A stretch of 64,000 nucleotides of DNA from DATJPW01 sp035506215 (GTDB lineage Bacteria > Desulfobacterota > Desulfomonilia > Desulfomonilales > Desulfomonilaceae), in the NCBI GenBank assembly GCA_035506215.1, contig DATJPW010000012.1, forward strand, positions 17,382-81,381, written 5' to 3'. The notes under the pieces were generated by a model. It was not told where the DNA came from, did not search any database, and worked only from the letters and a program-made list of their open reading frames with translations. Made by a program: the position numbers and the translations under genes. The stretch's first letter is position 1. Every line of letters starts with the position of its first letter. This document shows, piece by piece, positions 51,657-59,401 of this stretch.

Positions 51657-53183
51657 CTATTTTCCGACACAAAAGCGCTCGAAGATGCGATCCAGTATGC
51701 CTTCGCTTACACGCTCGCCCGTGATCTCTTCCATAAGCGCAAGGGCACGTTTCAGTTCCAGAGAAACAATTTCCGGCCGCAGGGCCACATCGCGGCTGAG
51801 ATCTTCCACGAGGTTTCTTAAAGGGAGCAGCGCCGCTTCCATCAGTAACGTGCAGCGGCTGTTCAGACCGGCCACGTTCGACGAAAGCAGCGCACCGCTC
51901 ATCTCTTTGCCCATTTCAGCCAATAGTTCTTCCAGCTCATCCACGCCTTCGCCGGTCTTGGCACTCAACGCGACGCACTGCCGATCCCCGCGAGCAAGTT
52001 CACGGGCTTCTTCCACCCCTATTTTCAGACCCAGGTCCTTCTTATTGATGACCAGCAGGCCTGCCTTATCATTACAAGCCTTCAGCACCTCGGAGTCATA
52101 AGGACTCAGAGGCACCGAGCCGTCAAGGACCGCGATGACAAGGTCCGCTTGCTCAATTTTCACGTGAGACCGACGGATACCTTCTTTTTCGATAGGTTCG
52201 GGGTCTTTCCGAATGCCTGCGGTGTCGTGCAGGTGGAATGCGATGCCGGCAAGAAGAATGCTGTCTTCGAGAGTGTCTCGTGTAGTCCCGGGATAGGGGG
52301 TGACTATGGCGCGATCGTCGCCAAGGAGTCGATTGAAAAGCGTGGACTTGCCAACATTGGGCTTGCCTATTATTACCGCTTTGATACCTTCCCGGCGGAT
52401 TCGTCCCCGGTTGGAGCGTTTGATCAATTCCTCCATGTCTGCGAGAACTCGGCGCACTGCGGGTCCCGGATCCGGAGCAGGCCCTTCATCATCTTCATCA
52501 AAATCTATGTGGGCTTCCAATTCCGCCACAATATCCTTGATGGCGTCCGAAATCCTATGGATTTCCTGTGACAGAGCGCCGTCCAGTCTCGACCTTGCTT
52601 CTTTTGCTGCAATCGGCCCCGGCGCTTCGATCAGATCTATTACCGCTTCGACCTGAACAAGATCCATGCGCCCCGAAAGAAAAGCCCGGAGAGAGAATTC
52701 ACCCTTGTTTGCAGGCCGCGCGCCCTGCGAGGCAACTAACTTTAGAACCATATCCAGCACAACCGGGCTACCGTGAAGGCTGAGTTCGACCATATCTTCG
52801 CCGGTATAGGAACGCGGAGCCCTCATGAACACCGCTATTCCATCGTCCAGGATAGTGCCGGTTTCAGGGTCCACCACCCGACCATAGACTGCGCTGCGGT
52901 CGGGGAAAGAAGACTGATTTCCCGCGGGCTTGAAAACGTTTCGCAGGATCGAGGCTGAATCCGGCCCGCTCAGGCGAATCATCCCGACACCCGAATATCC
53001 CATCGGCGTGGATAGCGCCACTATCGTGTCGGCTGCCTTGTTTGTGTTTGTGTCGATTTCCAAGAGTAGTTTCCGAAAAGAAGATGTTTTGGACGGATTG
53101 CGGCGTCTAGGAGTTTTCTGAAAGGAGGTTTCAGTCCCGCGGGACGCGAGCTTTTCATAGTCTCGCAGCTCTCGGAACTCCAT
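51657..53183 (-). CDS. mnmE: tRNA modification GTPase MnmE
   Basis: With MnmG it installs the (carboxymethyl)aminomethyl group on wobble uridine 34. 508 residues including about 48 extra N-terminal residues before the usual DTIVALSTPMGYSGVGMIRLSG. The G-domain has GKPNVGKSTLFN, PGTTRDT and DTAGI, NKKD; the C-terminus is FCVGK with the conserved Cys. ATG 53183 has AGGA 7 bases upstream and lies 27 bases after jag, which supports the long form; TTG 53063 would remove most of the extension. mnmG does not follow. Confidence 0.95.
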   Translation of the reverse strand: MEFRELRDYEKLASRGTETSFQKTPRRRNPSKTSSFRKLLLEIDTNTNKAADTIVALSTPMGYSGVGMIRLSGPDSASILRNVFKPAGNQSSFPDRSAVYGRVVDPETGTILDDGIAVFMRAPRSYTGEDMVELSLHGSPVVLDMVLKLVASQGARPANKGEFSLRAFLSGRMDLVQVEAVIDLIEAPGPIAAKEARSRLDGALSQEIHRISDAIKDIVAELEAHIDFDEDDEGPAPDPGPAVRRVLADMEELIKRSNRGRIRREGIKAVIIGKPNVGKSTLFNRLLGDDRAIVTPYPGTTRDTLEDSILLAGIAFHLHDTAGIRKDPEPIEKEGIRRSHVKIEQADLVIAVLDGSVPLSPYDSEVLKACNDKAGLLVINKKDLGLKIGVEEARELARGDRQCVALSAKTGEGVDELEELLAEMGKEMSGALLSSNVAGLNSRCTLLMEAALLPLRNLVEDLSRDVALRPEIVSLELKRALALMEEITGERVSEGILDRIFERFCVGK

Positions 53184-53210
53184 GATCGGTCCTGTGTTGG
53201 GAATAGACCC

Positions 53211-54029
53211 CTAACGTCTCCGCCGCTTGTTCGTGAGGGCCTTTCGTGGATACACAATCAGCCTACGCATTTGACCCTCACCATAACTCTTGGTGTACAC
53301 ATCCTTGTCTTCTGCAAGAATCATATGGATTATTCGACGTTCCGAGGCCGGCATTGGTTCCAGCGGGACCGGTTTGTGGGTTTTCTTGGCTCTTTCGCTC
53401 GTCTTAAGGGCGATCTCTCGCAGGTTCTCCTTCTTGCGCTCCCTGTAATTCTCAGTATCGACGATTATTTCGACTTTATTTCCAGGCGAATTTGCCTTGT
53501 TGACAATTTTATTCACGATGAACTGCAAAGCGTCCAGTGTCTGACCCTTTTTTCCAATGAGAAGGCCGGAGCCATCCGCTTTGATGTCGAGATACACCGA
53601 GCCGTTCACCGTGTCGGAAGCAATTTCCGCAGTAACAGGCATGCGTTCCAGTATCTCCTTGAGAACTTCCCGAGCAGTGTCCACGAACAGGGTCGGGTCG
53701 ACAGATGGCTGTTCCGGCTCCTCTTGAACTTGAGATTCAAGGTCGTCTTGGTCGATTTCTTCAACCCGACGCTGCGCGACCTCGGCTGTTTCCGCGGCCT
53801 TCGCCCGAGGAGTTCGAGCCGGGACCGACTCGGCCTCCATTACTTCTTTGAGAATATCACGCTTCTTCACTTTAATCTTGGCTTCCCGGTGTCCGACAAT
53901 GCCAAGAAATCCTTTACTGCTTTCTTCCAGCACCTCAATTTCCAGGAGGTGTTCGTCGACTTTCAGTTCTTCACAGGCTTTGGCAATGGCCTCTTTTATG
54001 GATTTTCCAGTAAATTCGTAAGAAGTCAT
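53211..54029 (-). CDS. Jag/SpoIIIJ-associated RNA-binding protein (KhpB-like)
   Basis: 272 residues: Jag-N domain (MTSYEFTGKSIKEAIAKACEELKV to FLGIVGHREAKIKV), an acidic linker, a KH domain (GLLIGKKGQTLDALQFIVNKIV) and R3H (PMPASERRIIHMILAEDKDVYTKSYGEGQMRRLIVYP). RNA-binding protein encoded beside yidC throughout bacteria; links translation and envelope processes. 13 bases after yidC. Confidence 0.93.
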   Translation of the reverse strand: MTSYEFTGKSIKEAIAKACEELKVDEHLLEIEVLEESSKGFLGIVGHREAKIKVKKRDILKEVMEAESVPARTPRAKAAETAEVAQRRVEEIDQDDLESQVQEEPEQPSVDPTLFVDTAREVLKEILERMPVTAEIASDTVNGSVYLDIKADGSGLLIGKKGQTLDALQFIVNKIVNKANSPGNKVEIIVDTENYRERKKENLREIALKTSERAKKTHKPVPLEPMPASERRIIHMILAEDKDVYTKSYGEGQMRRLIVYPRKALTNKRRRR

Positions 54030-54042
54030 AATCAGGTTCCCC

Positions 54043-55764
54043 TTACTTGGCCATTCTGTTCGTAATGGCCTGCTGTCCTATGGACAGCACGTTACTGATT
54101 AACCAGTATAGCACCAGGCCGGATGGCATATTCAAGAAGACGTAAGTAAGGACCACGGGCATCACCATCATCATTTTCTTCTGCATTGGATCTCCTCCGG
54201 AAGGAGTCATCCACTGCTGAATCACCATGGTAGCGCCCATCAAAATAGGGGTTACATAATAAGGATCCGGACCGGACAGGTCATTGATGCAGAAAAAGAT
54301 CCGAGGAATACAAACGAATGGCGCATGCCGCAATTCTATCGCATATGAAAGTGCCTGGTATAGGGCAATGAACACAGGTAGCTGTAGGAACATGGGCCAG
54401 CAACTGCCGAGAGGATTGACTTTTTGCTCTCGGAACAGTTCCATCGTGGCCTTGTTTATGGCGACCTTGTCGTCCTTGAATTTCTCCCGGAGCTTGGCGA
54501 TCTGAGGTTGCAGGTCTTGCATCCTTTTCATAGACTTCATGCTCTTATGTGTGAGTGGTATGAAAAGGATTTTAATGATCACCGTAAGAATGATGATATC
54601 AATGCCGTAGTTATGAGTGCCGGGAATCCGAATGCCGAACAGCTCGAATCCTCTGTTGCAGAATCTTAAGAATTTGAGCAAGTATTCGGCCATCACATCC
54701 AGTATGTGGTAATTACTGTAAAAAAGCGCCATTGACAGATCGTGGCCGGCAGCGCTCAGTGCAGAGTGCTCTTTAGGCCCTAAATAGACCATCAAGTTTG
54801 TTTCCACCGGCTGGCCTTGAGGAAGGTCGAGAGCGCCATACCTTATCCAGATCTCGGCAAAACCTTCGGGCGATGGTTTGAAAAGCCTCACACTGTTGGC
54901 AGGGTTCTTTCCAAAGACCAGGGCCTTAAAAAAGTAAACATCTCCGAGGCCTGCCCACTTGATTTGGCCTGAAGGCTCTTCGTCCCCTTTGATGTCTTTG
55001 AAATAATAATCCTTCAACATTCCATTCACTAGAATTTCCGCACTGTTCCAACTAAACCTGTCACCCCCTTCCCCTTTATATATTTTCCTCCACGGAAACG
55101 TGACCAGGTAATTCCTGTCTTCATTGGAATTATTCACCAAAGTGAACCCAAACCCGACCTCATAGCTGTCAACCCGGAATGTAAACGTCTTGGTTATGCT
55201 GAGCCCGTCAGGTCGAGTCGCACGAAAAGTGATGGACTTCTTTGCCCCTTTTCCGGCTAGCCGGATTGCCGTGTCGTTCGATTCATAGCTGTACCCGACT
55301 GTCATATCGTTGAAGGTCTCATCTCGTCTCGTGAACACAATGGACGGACCCGCTGTGTCCGGCCCATTGGGGTCGAACAGGTCAACTAGTTCCGGGCCCG
55401 TCAGACTGACCGTGTAATCCTTGAGCTTGAATGAGATGATCCTGCCGCCTTTGGAGGACAGAATTGCCTCATAAATGGGGCTGTCCACCTTGATCTGGAT
55501 TTCGGGCGTTTCAGCGGCCGTAGTTTCCTCGACGGGTCGAGCGGTTGTCGGCGCAGGCGCGCGCTCCTGCATTCCAGGCTTAACCGGCGGCTTAACCTCC
55601 GCGGGCTTGACCGCTTCAGGAGCTGGATGCCGCTCTTTCACCGTCTCCTGAGTTTCCAGTGGCTTCCTGGGAGGAGGAGGAGGCGAAAATGCTTGGAAGA
55701 AGTACTGAAAACCAACAATTATTACGACGGACAGAATAATTGCCAAAATGAGATTACGGTCCAT
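54043..55764 (-). CDS. yidC: Membrane protein insertase YidC
   Basis: 573 residues. First helix (NLILAIILSVVIIVGFQYFF), a Pro-rich linker (PPPPPRKP), the large Gram-negative periplasmic P1 domain (residues about 90-340) and the conserved 60KD insertase core with NYGIDIIILTVIIKILFIPL, QPQIAKLREKFKDD (cytoplasmic coiled loop) and MPSGLVLYWLISNVLSI. Inserts membrane proteins alone or with Sec. Sits in the rpmH-rnpA-yidD-yidC-jag-mnmE order. Confidence 0.96.
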   Translation of the reverse strand: MDRNLILAIILSVVIIVGFQYFFQAFSPPPPPRKPLETQETVKERHPAPEAVKPAEVKPPVKPGMQERAPAPTTARPVEETTAAETPEIQIKVDSPIYEAILSSKGGRIISFKLKDYTVSLTGPELVDLFDPNGPDTAGPSIVFTRRDETFNDMTVGYSYESNDTAIRLAGKGAKKSITFRATRPDGLSITKTFTFRVDSYEVGFGFTLVNNSNEDRNYLVTFPWRKIYKGEGGDRFSWNSAEILVNGMLKDYYFKDIKGDEEPSGQIKWAGLGDVYFFKALVFGKNPANSVRLFKPSPEGFAEIWIRYGALDLPQGQPVETNLMVYLGPKEHSALSAAGHDLSMALFYSNYHILDVMAEYLLKFLRFCNRGFELFGIRIPGTHNYGIDIIILTVIIKILFIPLTHKSMKSMKRMQDLQPQIAKLREKFKDDKVAINKATMELFREQKVNPLGSCWPMFLQLPVFIALYQALSYAIELRHAPFVCIPRIFFCINDLSGPDPYYVTPILMGATMVIQQWMTPSGGDPMQKKMMMVMPVVLTYVFLNMPSGLVLYWLISNVLSIGQQAITNRMAK

Positions 55765-55853
55765 AGAGCAACTCCCCCACTTTGGGGTGATCGAATTTTC
55801 GCAAAACGAGCATTCATAAGGAATGCCCGATTCCCCCCGACGGCAACCGTCTG

Positions 55854-56090
55854 TCAGGGCACAGGATCGAACCCTCCCGGTCCGAAGGGTCTACAGCGTA
55901 TCAAGCGTTTGAGCGCCAAGATACTTCCTGTGAACACACCGTGGACGAGCACAGCCTCTCGAGCATATTCGGAACAGGTGGGATAAAAGCGGCAAGCGGA
56001 CGGGAACAAAGGCGAAAGCAGAACTTGATATAACCGAATTAGTCCTCCGGCGGCATACCTGCCGGAGGCCGATATTCCTTTGCGAAAAAT
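55854..56090 (-). CDS. yidD: Membrane protein insertion efficiency factor YidD (start codon non-canonical)
   Basis: The YidD core is clear: LIRLYQVLLSPLFPSACRFYPTCSEYAREAVLVHG to RCRPFGPGGFDPVP, with the conserved Cys pair. No ATG, GTG or TTG lies in frame within 90 codons upstream; the first is ATG 56375, deep in rnpA. Two ATT codons have ribosome sites: 56090-56088 (GGAG 8 bases upstream, 78 residues, used here) and 56039-56037 (GGAGG 4 bases upstream, overlapping the rnpA stop). An ATT start, or a sequencing error, must be considered. Confidence 0.8.
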   Translation of the reverse strand: MFRKGISASGRYAAGGLIRLYQVLLSPLFPSACRFYPTCSEYAREAVLVHGVFTGSILALKRLIRCRPFGPGGFDPVP

Positions 56091-56422
56091 CGGTCCAACT
56101 CCTCGCGGAGCTGTTTCGTGTTCAATGCTGCTGTGCTGTGCAGGGGAATGAACACGATATCCGTTTCGGGTGGCATGCTGTCCCGATTCAGCCTGAAGTA
56201 CTCTCTGAGTCTTCTCTTGATCCGATTTCGAGCACAAGCCTTCCCAACTTTCTTGCCGGCCGCGATTCCCAACCGTGTCAGACCCAGAGGGTTTCTGAGC
56301 ATCCGAATTTGAAAATGGGGTGTGCGATGTCTGGTGCCTCTTTCCATAATCTTCCGATATTCGGAAGAGCGACATATCCTATGTTGTCCCGGAAACGTGA
56401 AACGTCGCGACTCAGACCGCAA
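56039..56422 (-). CDS. rnpA: Ribonuclease P protein component
   Basis: Protein subunit of RNase P that matures tRNA 5' ends. 127 residues from TTG 56422: RRFTFPGQHRICRSSEYRKIMERG, then the RNR-type motif GKKVGKACARNRIKRRLREYFRLN and a C-terminal helix. TTG 56422 gives the usual N-terminus and overlaps the last 11 bases of rpmH; GTG 56470 would add 16 residues read through rpmH in another frame. The 3' end overlaps yidD. Confidence 0.93.
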   Translation of the reverse strand: MRSESRRFTFPGQHRICRSSEYRKIMERGTRHRTPHFQIRMLRNPLGLTRLGIAAGKKVGKACARNRIKRRLREYFRLNRDSMPPETDIVFIPLHSTAALNTKQLREELDRFFAKEYRPPAGMPPED

Positions 56423-56546
56423 GACGCTTGCGTCCTCTTGCCCTTCTCCTTTTGAGGACCATTGCACCACTTTTCGTACTCATTCGAACGCGGAAGCCAT
56501 GGGTTCTTTTGCGAGAGACATTGCTTGGTTGAAAGGTTCTTTTCAC
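56412..56546 (-). CDS. rpmH: Large ribosomal subunit protein bL34
   Basis: 44 residues read directly from the minus strand: start GTG 56546, MKRTFQPSNVSRKRTHGFRV, then MSTKSGAMVLKRRRAKG-like RMSTKSGAMVLKRRRARG and KRLAV, stop TGA 56412. This is a full-length L34. It begins the rpmH-rnpA-yidD-yidC-jag-mnmE run. Its short length and GTG start make it easy to miss. Confidence 0.95.
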   Translation of the reverse strand: MKRTFQPSNVSRKRTHGFRVRMSTKSGAMVLKRRRARGRKRLAV

Positions 56547-56842
56547 GGTGGTTCCCCGAGCCCTTAACTAAACCTCTAAACTACCCATCTAACCGCATTA
56601 CCAGATTCAAGTCAAGAACTTTGGCCTCGGTTGTTATAAACGGATGAAATAACAACACCTGTTCAACATATTATCGAGGTCGCGCCTGGATTCGTCACAG
56701 TTCTTCTTCAATAATTCATATCGCGACTGAAACACATATAATAATCCAGTTGAATTATATCAGTATTTCACTTTGAATATTTATTGCATTATGTTGTTTT
56801 CAATGATAGTTATTTCCACAGTTTGGATGGAGGTTCCGGAAT
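56547..56842. other. A+T-rich region upstream of rpmH
   Basis: 296 bases, with 56690-56820 very A+T-rich. In many bacteria dnaA and the origin lie next to rpmH, but here an SH3 membrane protein is divergent. I found only one weak DnaA-box-like site (TTATTTCCACA at about 56809-56819) and no cluster of TTATCCACA boxes. Most likely it holds the rpmH and SH3-gene promoters. Confidence 0.45.
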
Positions 56843-57673
56843 ATGCTGCTGCACGTCATCATAGTGGCTCTGGAATGTGCCGCCCTGGCCGCGTTCCTCA
56901 TCCTATGGTACTTGGTCCTAAAAAAGAAACTTCGGGGCTCGTTCGTGCGAGAGACCGGCCAGCGGATACTCTTGCCGTTCCGATACTTTTCTTGGGTTTT
57001 GATAGCGCTGGTACTTGTAACATGCCTGGTCCAGATACATTTTGTCTGGCTCTCCTCGCAGATCCAGGAGGAGATGACTTCGGTGAATCGCTCCATGCAG
57101 GATCAACGCATGAGCGCCCCGGCTCTGGACGAAATCAAAGACCAAATTGAGAAACTTCGCAGACAAGCTGATTCCAGTGTTAAGGAATTGCGTGCCCTCA
57201 GCCTGACTTATCAGCGCAGTCAGATGCTCGCTTCCGTGGCGCCGACTGACCCGAGTATCACTCAGCCCGGCCCTCAGGATAGACAAACCGCGCCGGCAAG
57301 CCAGGCCTTCAAAAAAGACACCGAGAAGGGTGCTTTTGCCAAAGAAGCGCGGGCTTCATCCACCGGCCGTTTTAAAGACACCACCGTTGCCGGTTTGCGC
57401 AAAGGAGAGGACCAGCAGACCAGAGAGGCCTTTTCCATGCGGCTCAACCGTATGGGAAGCGTCACGAAGAGCGGCCTGCGCGTGAGAAAGCAGCCAAGTC
57501 AGACCTCGGATGTCGTGGAGAAGCTCCCCTCCGGACAACAGGTGAAGGTGACTGAGAAACGTCTCATCGGAGACACAGTCTGGTTCAGAGTTATTACACC
57601 GTCCGGAATTGCCGGTTGGGTCGATTATCATTATCTGAAACTCGAGGCAAAGGCTGACACCCCTTCAATTTGA
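56843..57673 (+). CDS. Membrane protein with coiled coil and bacterial SH3 domain
   Basis: 276 residues. Two membrane helices (HVIIVALECAALAAFLILWYLVL and YFSWVLIALVLVTCLVQIHFVWL), a coiled-coil stretch (residues about 72-125), a disordered Gln/Ala/Lys-rich linker, and a C-terminal SH3b domain (SGLRVRKQPSQTSDVVEKLPSGQQVKVTEK to GIAGWVDYHYL). SH3b domains often bind cell-wall peptides, so an envelope or wall-sensing role is possible. GGAGG lies about 9 bases before the ATG. Not a named family. Confidence 0.75.
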   Translation: MLLHVIIVALECAALAAFLILWYLVLKKKLRGSFVRETGQRILLPFRYFSWVLIALVLVTCLVQIHFVWLSSQIQEEMTSVNRSMQDQRMSAPALDEIKDQIEKLRRQADSSVKELRALSLTYQRSQMLASVAPTDPSITQPGPQDRQTAPASQAFKKDTEKGAFAKEARASSTGRFKDTTVAGLRKGEDQQTREAFSMRLNRMGSVTKSGLRVRKQPSQTSDVVEKLPSGQQVKVTEKRLIGDTVWFRVITPSGIAGWVDYHYLKLEAKADTPSI

Positions 57674-58081
57674 CGGCATTGATTTCCGTTTCATCAGGTA
57701 TAATATCAGCAAGTTAGCAGCCGGCCGCGATAGCGCCTCAGCGGCAAATTTGTGCGCCAACGCATACCTGACCCTGAAATTTATTCGGCGCTTCTCTAAT
57801 CCGGCTCCATGTCCTGACTTGGGGAGATCAATCCAGTTATACGTTCACGATTCTACTCCTCTGAATCCACAATGGACCCTTAGCAGGTCTTCGGTGTCTA
57901 AAAAATTTGCATGGCTAATACTCTTGGAGCCCGGTGTCGGTTGGTCTGTCGACCTTTTCCCACGGTATGTCTAAAATAATTGTGGAGGTGCGCCTCGAAG
58001 AAGCCGACGACGGGGAAGTGTTGGAGATGCGCTGCCAAGATCGCCCCTTGAAGACATGATGTTCGCAAAAGAGGGAGCTGA
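57674..58081. other. Intergenic region before the response regulator
   Basis: 408 bases. A TATAAT at 57699-57704 could serve the regulator gene but no -35 at proper spacing is seen (a TTGACG at 57670 is 23 bases away). A 30-codon frame (57967-58059, MSKIIVEVRLEEADDGEVLE...) ends 22 bases before the regulator start and could be a leader peptide, but has no ribosome site. Confidence 0.4.
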
Positions 58082-59395
58082 ATGAGTAAGGCACGGATTA
58101 TGATCGTCGAAGACGATGGCATAATCGCTAAGGATATGGCTGTAAGTCTGCGGGATATCGGCTACGAGGTCTCTTCGGTGGTGGCTCGTGGAGAAGATGC
58201 GGTAAAAAAAGCGGAAGAGGACAGACCTGACCTTGTGATCATGGATGTGGTATTGAGGGGCAAAATGGATGGTATTGAAGCTGCTGATATCATCAGAGCC
58301 CGCTCAAAAATTCCCGTAGTTTATTTGACCGCACACGCGGACCCTGAGACTCTGGAGCGTGCCAAGCCAACCGAGCCGGGCGGCTATTTGATTAAGCCGT
58401 TTGCTGAGGCGGAGCTTCGGTCGGCCATAGAAATGGCACTGTACAAGTATAGATTGGACATGAAACTGAGGGAAGGCCGTGAATGGTTTTCCGTTACACT
58501 GAACAGCATCGGGGATGGCCTGATTGCAACTGACCGTCGCGGTCGTGTGATATTTATGAATCGCGTGGGCCAAGAGCTGACGGGCTATTCGGATACCGAG
58601 GCTCAAGGGAAGTCGTTGTCAGAAATTTTGACGATAAGAAAAGAAGGAGAAGAAATATCCGATCCGGAACTGATCGCCAAATTCTTGAAGGAGGGCAGAG
58701 AAGCTCCCTCCAGATATAGCTCCTGTATTCTGGAGGCACGTGATGGATCAAGCATAATTGTCGAGGCTTGTGCCGCCCCTATTAGGAATGTTCACGGGGA
58801 AACAATCGGTCTGGTATTGGTTTTTCACGACATCACCGATCTGAAAAAAACTGAAGAGGCGTTGCGCGCCAGTCATAAGGCACTGGCCGTCCATTCCGCA
58901 ACTCTCGAAGCTAAAGTGAAGGAGAGAACCGAAGAACTGGAGAAATCGCGTGCGGAACTGGAAGTTTACTCGGAAAGCCTTGAAAAGACCAACGAAGCAC
59001 TAAAGATAATTATCGAAGGAATTGAGGAGCAAAAACAGGAAATTGAGAGGAAAATTACCCAAAACCTGAATCTCACAGTCAAGCCCCTGTTGGATCAGTT
59101 GAAATTACAGCAGCTCTCAGACACCGCATCATTTCTTTTGCAGTCACTGGAATTTAATCTCAGCAACCTGTTCTCATCTTTTGGGTTCAACATCGTGAAA
59201 AATGGTCATCTGCTTACTCCCAAGGAGATGCGGATTTGCGAGATGATCAGGTCAGGGCTTACATCAAAGCAAATAGCCAAAGTAATGAACATATCTCCGC
59301 AAACCGTTCTGGTTCACAGAAAGAACATCCGGAAGAAGCTCGCTCTGGCCAAGTCTCGAAGCAACCTTGCTTCATTCCTCAAGGCAAATTCTTAA
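58082..59395 (+). CDS. Response regulator with PAS domain and LuxR helix-turn-helix
   Basis: 437 residues: receiver (residues 4-118, phospho-Asp in LVIMDVVLRGKMDG, Lys in LIKPFAEAEL), PAS (about 130-255, GDGLIATDRRGRVIFMNRVGQELTGY), a long coiled coil (260-345) and a C-terminal LuxR domain (LTPKEMRICEMIRSGLTSKQIAKVMNISPQTVLVHRKNI). It joins receiver, sensor and DNA-binding parts without a kinase domain. The cognate kinase is not nearby. Ends 6 bases from the convergent glyS. Confidence 0.9.
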   Translation: MSKARIMIVEDDGIIAKDMAVSLRDIGYEVSSVVARGEDAVKKAEEDRPDLVIMDVVLRGKMDGIEAADIIRARSKIPVVYLTAHADPETLERAKPTEPGGYLIKPFAEAELRSAIEMALYKYRLDMKLREGREWFSVTLNSIGDGLIATDRRGRVIFMNRVGQELTGYSDTEAQGKSLSEILTIRKEGEEISDPELIAKFLKEGREAPSRYSSCILEARDGSSIIVEACAAPIRNVHGETIGLVLVFHDITDLKKTEEALRASHKALAVHSATLEAKVKERTEELEKSRAELEVYSESLEKTNEALKIIIEGIEEQKQEIERKITQNLNLTVKPLLDQLKLQQLSDTASFLLQSLEFNLSNLFSSFGFNIVKNGHLLTPKEMRICEMIRSGLTSKQIAKVMNISPQTVLVHRKNIRKKLALAKSRSNLASFLKANS

Positions 59396-59401
59396 CAGAA
59401 C

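Noticed and set aside
53271..54065. Long plus-strand frame opposite jag
   Set aside because: Shadow of jag; jag domains are clear and the gene order is conserved.
56590..56842. Replication origin next to rpmH
   Set aside because: A+T-rich, but only one poor DnaA-box-like site and no dnaA gene; evidence is too thin to call oriC.
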